Assembly: GCA_028872685.1 (NCBI GenBank)
Contig: JAPKEI010000049.1
Coordinates: 1 to 11,851, forward strand
Direction of reading: 5' to 3'
DNA from: Verrucomicrobiota bacterium
GTDB taxonomy: Bacteria; Verrucomicrobiota; Verrucomicrobiia; Limisphaerales; UBA1100
DNA: 11,851 bases
In this document: positions 7,479-11,851 of the stretch, piece by piece
Numbering within the stretch: position 1 is the first letter of the stretch
Layout: every line of letters starts with the position of its first letter
The notes under the pieces: generated by a model
Seen by the model: only the letters and a program-made list of their open reading frames with translations
The model's database searches: none
Told to the model about the DNA's origin: nothing
Translations under genes and position numbers: made by a program

Positions 7479-8255
7479 CTACTTCCGTGGACCATAACCT
7501 TTAGCAGGTTTGCCGTTTTCGTCGAGCTTGTCGCACGCCCACAGGAGACCACGGGTGAGGTAGCCGAGGTAGGTTTCGGTTTCCATCGTTTCGTTGTGAT
7601 GGCCGATGGTGGTGCCAAATACGCGGGCTTTGCCGTATTGGTTCACCCAAATACAGGGGTGATCTTTCTTGGTGCGCGCGCCGTGGGCTTGGCCGAGCAC
7701 GGTGGTGTTCGGCCATACTTTTACGATTTCATAAAGTTCACCAGCCGGTGTCTTCCAGCTTTTACCAAAGCCCTGCATGATGGGGTGCTTGGGCTCCATA
7801 TTTTTTATTTCAACCGCCACGTGCTGTTGATGCCGCACGGTGGTCACGCCCAAGAGTTTACGCCATTCGTCGGTCAACTTGTCCGCTGCACGGTAGCTGT
7901 GCATCGTGCAATGCAGCAACACCGCCGGCACACCGGAATCGCGATGGGCCGTAGCCAGTGATTCCACAAATGCCTTGTCACCGATTGCCCCAAAACATTC
8001 GTTGTGCACCACCACATCAAAATCTTTGATCCAATCTTTCTTTTTATAAATGGAAATCCGATGCGTGCGCCCCGTTCCACCCTCATGCATAATTGTCCAG
8101 TCCACGTTCGCGCGCTTGCTGATGCCCTGGCTGATGATGAGCTTTTGCTTCGCGTAATCGTGGCAGCACCCGCCCGTAATCAGCAGCGCCTTAATCGGCT
8201 CCGCCGCGCCCAAGGGCAACGCCAGCAACAGGAGAGAAAGAATAGTTTTTTTCAT
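7479..8255 (-). CDS. Secreted ThuA-domain protein
   Basis: A 258-aa protein with a clear signal peptide (Lys-Lys, then a Leu-rich core, cleavage after about A18), so it is exported. The mature part matches the ThuA (trehalose utilisation) family, which has a class I glutamine-amidotransferase-like fold. Visible landmarks are ALLITGGCCHDY at about 23-34, VVVHNECF at 81-88, LLHCTMHSY near 113-121 and the C-terminal pattern IWVNQYGKARVF...GHH at about 202-220. The enzymatic role of such secreted members is not settled; a role in sugar metabolism is inferred from family and context. I prefer ATG at 8255. A TTG two codons earlier (8261) is possible but has no ribosome site either. It lies 61 bases after the sulfatase and 111 bases before the MFS gene on the same strand, so it is probably co-transcribed with both. 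Confidence 0.88.
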   Translation of the reverse strand: MKKTILSLLLLALPLGAAEPIKALLITGGCCHDYAKQKLIISQGISKRANVDWTIMHEGGTGRTHRISIYKKKDWIKDFDVVVHNECFGAIGDKAFVESLATAHRDSGVPAVLLHCTMHSYRAADKLTDEWRKLLGVTTVRHQQHVAVEIKNMEPKHPIMQGFGKSWKTPAGELYEIVKVWPNTTVLGQAHGARTKKDHPCIWVNQYGKARVFGTTIGHHNETMETETYLGYLTRGLLWACDKLDENGKPAKGYGPRK

Positions 8256-8281
8256 GGTCAATTTAGAGTCGTGTTCCGGGC

Positions 8282-8310
8282 AATCTATGGATGAAAAACT
8301 CTGTCGTCAA
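8282..8310 (-). promoter_or_regulatory. Candidate sigma70-type promoter for the ThuA gene
   Basis: In the sulfatase-ThuA gap the minus strand reads TTGACG (8310-8305), then a 17-base spacer, then TAGATT (8287-8282). This is 5/6 and 4/6 agreement with the -35 and -10 consensus at ideal spacing. Transcription would begin near 8275, about 20 bases before the ATG. It would let the ThuA and MFS genes be expressed apart from the sulfatase gene. Confidence 0.35.
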
Positions 8311-8316
8311 CGTCCA

Positions 8317-10152
8317 TCACGGCACCACGTTTTTTGTCCCCTGCAATTCGTTGAGCGCGCGATTGGCCACGCGGACGATGTATTTGTTGGGCTGATTTTC
8401 CAGCGCCCTTTTCAGTGCGGGGATAGCGGGCTTGGCTTGGGCGTCCATTTCGTCCAGCACGATAGCCGCCGCAAGCCGACCCCATTGGTGCTCGCTTTGC
8501 AGTTCCGCTTCCAGCACGGACAACGCCAGCTTGGATTCGCCCAGTTTGGCCAAGGCCCGCGCGGCGGCGATGCGGACGCTGGGGGATTTGTCTTTCAACG
8601 CATCCATCATTGGCCGCTTCGCGTTGATCGCTTGCGGGCCAATGTTGCCCACGCCGGTGGCGCCCCAATAACGCACGGCGGCGTCCGGATGCTGCATCGC
8701 TTGTATCATCGACGGCAACGCGTACACGCCGGAGGATGCCATTGCGGCGGCGTTGCCAAGTTGGGCGTTCAATTTGCTTTTACCTTTGAGGATATTGTAG
8801 CGCGCACTGGTGGCCTTTTCGCGAATCTCAATTTCCGCTTCGGGCAAGAGGCCGAGGTCGCCCGTGCGTTTCACCCAATCCGAATGGGCAGCGCGCAGTT
8901 CTTTCAACTTGTCGGCGTGTTTGCGCTCGCCGGCGAGGTTGTGAATTTCGTGCGGGTCGGTTTCCAAATCGTACAATTCCTCCGTGGGCTTGGTGGGGGC
9001 TATGAAAAGTTTGGCTGCCGGCGGCAATTTTCCCGCATCGGCCACGCGGCGAATCTCCCGCATCGTCGCGCCCTTTTCCGGCGTGTTCATATATTGATAG
9101 TACGTCTTGAGCGGTTCGTAATTTCGGATGTACCGATAACGCGGGCCGCGCACACTGCGGATGATGTCGTAGCGTTCATCCATACGATCGCGCGCGCCGA
9201 ATACGAACTTGCGCGGCGTACCGCCAATGAAGCTGCGGCCCTGCATGTGCTTGGGAATTTCCAGTCCGGCTAAATTCAAAACCGTGGGACCAAAATCAAT
9301 CGAACTCACCAGCCGATTGTTCACACCCGCTTTCAAGCCCGCCGACTTCGGCATCCGCACGATGAGTGGAACACGCGTGCCCGAATCGTACAGCCACCGC
9401 TTCGCGCGCGGCAGGCCGACGCCGTGGTCACTCCAGAAAAAAATGATCGTGTTTTCGTAAAGGCCATCCGCCTTGAGCTGCGCGATGAGGTTGCCCGCCC
9501 ACGCGTCCATGGCGGTGATGAGCTCGTAATTGCGCTTCCAATCCTCGCGCACGATTGGTGTGTCCGGATAATACGGTGGCAATATGAGTTTTTTGGCATC
9601 CTGCCGTTGTGAGGGCTTGAGGCCGGCCGTCACCGATTTGTATTTTGCCTCACTCGCGATTCCGCTTTCGTGGCAGCCGGTGAAGTTGAACACCGCAAAA
9701 AACGGCTGCCCCTTTTTCCGATTGCGCCAATGCCCTTTACGACCGGAAAAATCCCAGGTTTCTTTCGGATGACGAAACTGATAATCCGTCTTGGAATTGT
9801 TCGTGCAATAATACCCCGCCTCGCGCAAGTACATCGGGAAGGGTTTAATGTGTTTGGGCAACACCGCTTTGCAGCGCATGTGATGTGTGCCGAGTGTGGT
9901 TTGGTACATGCCGGTGATGATGCCCGAGCGGCACGGGGCGCACACGCCAGCCGTGGTAAACGCGTGCGTATAGCGCGTGCCCTCCGTTGCGAGTTTATCG
10001 AGATGCGGCGTGATGGCATTCGCATCGCCGTAGCAACCGAGATGCGGGCTGATGTCCTCCGCCGAGAGCCAGAGAATATTCGGCCGGTCAGCCGCCTTCA
10101 AAGCGCCCGCCGTCATTACACAAACCGCCAGCATCCAAATATGAATTCGCAT
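8317..10152 (-). CDS. Secreted sulfatase (formylglycine type) with C-terminal HEAT repeats
   Basis: A 611-aa exported hydrolase that should remove sulfate from a sulfated sugar or glycan. The signal peptide is about 1-21. The sulfatase domain begins at RPNILWLSAEDIS, with E32-D33 at the usual Asp-Asp calcium position. The formylglycine motif is C71-A-P-C-R75, so Cys71 should be converted by a formylglycine-generating enzyme encoded elsewhere. Further active-site candidates are K121 (SKTDYQF), H161 (GCHES), D242-H243 in SDHG and K251. Overall it most resembles the N-sulfoglucosamine sulfohydrolase (heparan N-sulfatase)-like branch, but the substrate cannot be fixed from sequence. Residues about 465-605 are a helical tail with roughly four HEAT-like repeats (for example HPDAAVRYWGATGVGNIG and SPSVRIAAARALAKLG), probably for binding. 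The ATG at 10152 has no clear Shine-Dalgarno sequence. It is first in the minus-strand operon and divergent from the ceramidase-like gene. Confidence 0.93.
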   Translation of the reverse strand: MRIHIWMLAVCVMTAGALKAADRPNILWLSAEDISPHLGCYGDANAITPHLDKLATEGTRYTHAFTTAGVCAPCRSGIITGMYQTTLGTHHMRCKAVLPKHIKPFPMYLREAGYYCTNNSKTDYQFRHPKETWDFSGRKGHWRNRKKGQPFFAVFNFTGCHESGIASEAKYKSVTAGLKPSQRQDAKKLILPPYYPDTPIVREDWKRNYELITAMDAWAGNLIAQLKADGLYENTIIFFWSDHGVGLPRAKRWLYDSGTRVPLIVRMPKSAGLKAGVNNRLVSSIDFGPTVLNLAGLEIPKHMQGRSFIGGTPRKFVFGARDRMDERYDIIRSVRGPRYRYIRNYEPLKTYYQYMNTPEKGATMREIRRVADAGKLPPAAKLFIAPTKPTEELYDLETDPHEIHNLAGERKHADKLKELRAAHSDWVKRTGDLGLLPEAEIEIREKATSARYNILKGKSKLNAQLGNAAAMASSGVYALPSMIQAMQHPDAAVRYWGATGVGNIGPQAINAKRPMMDALKDKSPSVRIAAARALAKLGESKLALSVLEAELQSEHQWGRLAAAIVLDEMDAQAKPAIPALKRALENQPNKYIVRVANRALNELQGTKNVVP

Positions 10153-10170
10153 GCGCTGAGGGTATTTGAT

Positions 10171-10198
10171 TTGCTCATTCGCTGGCCAACCCTAAAAT
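10171..10198 (+). promoter_or_regulatory. Weak candidate promoter for the ceramidase-like gene
   Basis: The 63-base divergent gap holds TAAAAT (10193-10198, 5/6 match to the -10 box), with TTGCTC 16 bases upstream (10171-10176, only 3/6 match to -35). Transcription would start near 10205, leaving a leader of about 11 bases without a Shine-Dalgarno sequence. I saw no good counterpart for the sulfatase gene on the other strand. Confidence 0.2.
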
Positions 10199-10215
10199 AG
10201 CCGCACGCTTTCATT

Positions 10216-11703
10216 ATGAAAAACTGCATCCTGCTTCTCCTGTTAATTTTCGCCCCGGCCGCAACCTCCTTCGCTGCACCGCCGACCGGTCAAATTCATA
10301 TCGGTTGGGCGATGACCAGCATCACGCCGGAGCAGCCGGTCGCCTTGGCGGGGCAATTTCACAAACGCATTTCCGAGCGAGTAGAGTCGCCTTGCACCGC
10401 CACGGTGTTGGCGATTGAAACGCGCAAGGGCGAGCAATCGCTCGAACAGGCCATCATGGTTTCGTGCGATTTGGTGCTCATCGCCGATCACCTTCAGCCG
10501 CGTTTGCGTAAAATGCTCGCGGGCCGGCTGCCCGGCTTTGACCCGAAAAAACTTTTTCTCAACGCCACCCACACGCACACCGGCCCGGTCACGCGCGCCA
10601 TCGGCTGGTACACCGTGGACGACAAAGGCGTGCTGAAGCCGCCGGCTTACGTGGATTTCATGCTCAAGAAAATCGCGGCGGCCATCGAGTCGGCGTGGAC
10701 AAACCGCGCGCCCGGCGGTGTCAGTTGGGGCCTTGGCCACGCGGTGGTGGGTTCCAACCGCCGCATGGTGTACCGCACCGCGCAGGGCCAACCGCCCTTC
10801 GGCGGCGGCACGGCGAAGATGTACGGCAGCAACAAAATCCCAGCCTTTCTCAGCGTGGAAGGCTCCGAGGATACGGGGATTGAAATGCTCTTTTTCTGGA
10901 ACACAAAAAAGGAACTGACCGGCTGCGTGCTGAATGTCGCCTGCCCCTCGCAAGTGCGAGAATCGGCCCGTTACCTTTCCAGTGATTACTGGGGCAAGGT
11001 GCGGATGGAAATGAAAAAGCGACACGGCAAAAAAGTTTTTGTGCTGCCGTGGTGCGGCGCGGCCGGCGACCAATCGCCGCACGTCCAATACCGCAAAGGT
11101 GCCGAGGCCCGCATGCGCAAACTGCGCGGCGATCTCGCTGCGGACGAAGTGATTGCCCAGCGCATCGTGAACGCCGTGGACATCGCGCTGCCCGCCGTGA
11201 AAAAAGACATCCGTACCGAGGTGCCATTCGGCCATCATGTCGAGACGCTCAAGCTACCGCGCCGACTGGTGACGCGCTCGGAAAAAGAATGGGCGCAGGC
11301 GAAGGTCGGCAGCGTACTGGCCAAACCTGCCGACAAACGCACCAGCGCCGAGGAGTCGCACCGTCGCTGGAACCAACACGTCCTCGACCGATTCAACGAA
11401 CAAAAGACTCACCCGAAGTTTGAAATGGAACTGCACGTGCTGCGCCTCGGCGACGTGGCGGTGGCGACCAATCCTTTCGAGCTGTTCCTCGATTTTGGAA
11501 TGCGCATGAAAACGCGCTGCAAAGCGCCGCAGACTTTCATCGTACAACTCGCCTGCTCCTCCGGTTGGTATCTACCCACTTTGAAGGCCGCGACCGGCGG
11601 CGGCTACAGCGCCATCATCCAAAGTAACCTCGTCGGCCCCGAGGGCGGCGACGTACTGGTGAACCGCACGGTGGAACTTATCAACGCGATGTGGGCGAAG
11701 TAG
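10216..11703 (+). CDS. Secreted neutral/alkaline ceramidase-like hydrolase
   Basis: A 495-aa exported protein with a signal peptide at about 1-21. It matches the N-terminal catalytic domain of neutral/alkaline (non-lysosomal) ceramidases, zinc amidases that cut the N-acyl bond of ceramide. Landmarks are NATHTHTGP at 116-124 (first zinc ligands), CGAAGDQSP at 280-288 (Ser287 at the nucleophile position), NPFELF at 419-424 (Glu422) and GWYLPT with GGY at about 450-464 (Tyr452). The stretch LNVACPSQV at about 239-247 stands where known ceramidases carry a zinc-binding histidine, so Cys243 appears to replace it. The immunoglobulin-like C-terminal domain of true ceramidases is absent. Family membership is fairly sure; ceramide as substrate is not. 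The ATG at 10216 has no Shine-Dalgarno sequence. It is divergent from the sulfatase gene by 63 bases and convergent with the next gene by 4. Confidence 0.85.
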   Translation: MKNCILLLLLIFAPAATSFAAPPTGQIHIGWAMTSITPEQPVALAGQFHKRISERVESPCTATVLAIETRKGEQSLEQAIMVSCDLVLIADHLQPRLRKMLAGRLPGFDPKKLFLNATHTHTGPVTRAIGWYTVDDKGVLKPPAYVDFMLKKIAAAIESAWTNRAPGGVSWGLGHAVVGSNRRMVYRTAQGQPPFGGGTAKMYGSNKIPAFLSVEGSEDTGIEMLFFWNTKKELTGCVLNVACPSQVRESARYLSSDYWGKVRMEMKKRHGKKVFVLPWCGAAGDQSPHVQYRKGAEARMRKLRGDLAADEVIAQRIVNAVDIALPAVKKDIRTEVPFGHHVETLKLPRRLVTRSEKEWAQAKVGSVLAKPADKRTSAEESHRRWNQHVLDRFNEQKTHPKFEMELHVLRLGDVAVATNPFELFLDFGMRMKTRCKAPQTFIVQLACSSGWYLPTLKAATGGGYSAIIQSNLVGPEGGDVLVNRTVELINAMWAK

Positions 11704-11707
11704 CCGT

Positions 11708-11851
11708 CTACCACTTATCCGTCCGAAAAGGCGTCATTGGCAGACCGGATTTGTTGACGAGGTTGACGTTCGGATTATCTCCCCAGCCATAGCGCACAGC
11801 CACCGGTTTTTTTACTGCCTCGCAGGAAACTTGCACCGCGCCATCCGCGTT
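11708..11851 (-). CDS. Sialate O-acetylesterase, C-terminal fragment (5' part outside window)
   Basis: The minus strand is open from the window edge to TAG at 11710-11708: 47 codons with no start inside the window. The end reads VAVRYGWGDNPNVNL, then NKSGLPMTPFRTDKW. This is the typical C-terminus of sialate O-acetylesterase-type SGNH hydrolases, which remove O-acetyl groups from sialic acid or other acetylated sugars. The catalytic part lies beyond the edge, so activity cannot be judged. Its stop codon is 4 bases from that of the convergent ceramidase-like gene, and no terminator hairpin separates them. Confidence 0.8.
   Translation of the reverse strand, partial: NADGAVQVSCEAVKKPVAVRYGWGDNPNVNLVNKSGLPMTPFRTDKW

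Noticed and set aside
8254..9273. 339-codon plus-strand ORF
   Set aside because: Antisense shadow of the sulfatase gene. The sulfatase has recognisable motifs throughout, whereas this frame has none.
10243..11238. 331-codon minus-strand ORF
   Set aside because: Antisense shadow of the ceramidase-like gene; Arg/His-rich composition typical of a reverse frame in GC-rich coding DNA.

Overview
The window is a densely packed piece of bacterial chromosome that looks like a member of the Verrucomicrobiota (PVC group). This placement is inference. It rests on secreted PVC-style proteins (a sulfatase with C-terminal HEAT repeats, a ThuA-like protein, a ceramidase-like hydrolase, a sialate O-acetylesterase), on a Cys-type sulfatase, on an RG-rich protein of a kind I associate with Verrucomicrobiota, and on weak or absent Shine-Dalgarno sequences at most starts. 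No rRNA, tRNA, CRISPR, insertion sequence or phage gene is visible. No gap between genes exceeds about 150 bases.

Layout. (1) Positions 1-1447, minus strand: a protein of unknown function cut by the window edge, with an Arg/Gly-rich disordered N-terminal region. (2) A 149-base divergent gap, then dnaE at 1597-5241, plus strand: the replicative DNA polymerase III alpha subunit, with a PHP domain that looks metal-competent. (3) A strong hairpin terminator at 5241-5266 between convergent genes. (4) Three minus-strand genes read from right to left: sulfatase (10152-8317), ThuA-like protein (8255-7479) and an enlarged MFS transporter (7367-5289), ending at that terminator. They are probably one operon, with a possible internal promoter before the ThuA gene and a structured leader before the MFS gene. 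(5) Divergent from the sulfatase, a secreted ceramidase-like amidohydrolase at 10216-11703, plus strand. (6) Convergent with it, 4 bases away, the last 47 codons of a sialate O-acetylesterase on the minus strand.

How the parts fit. The left half is housekeeping (replication). The right half looks like an accessory catabolic cluster: exported enzymes that remove sulfate, acyl/amide and O-acetyl groups from complex glycans or glycolipids, with a transporter to take up a product. The substrate cannot be read from the sequence.

The most unusual items are the MFS protein (four apparent extra membrane segments plus a ~200-residue charged coiled-coil insert predicted to be periplasmic), a ceramidase-family protein whose second zinc-ligand histidine appears to be Cys243, and a leader before the MFS gene that holds the only perfect Shine-Dalgarno sequence I found, partly folded into a hairpin and followed by a nine-codon ORF in frame with the transporter.
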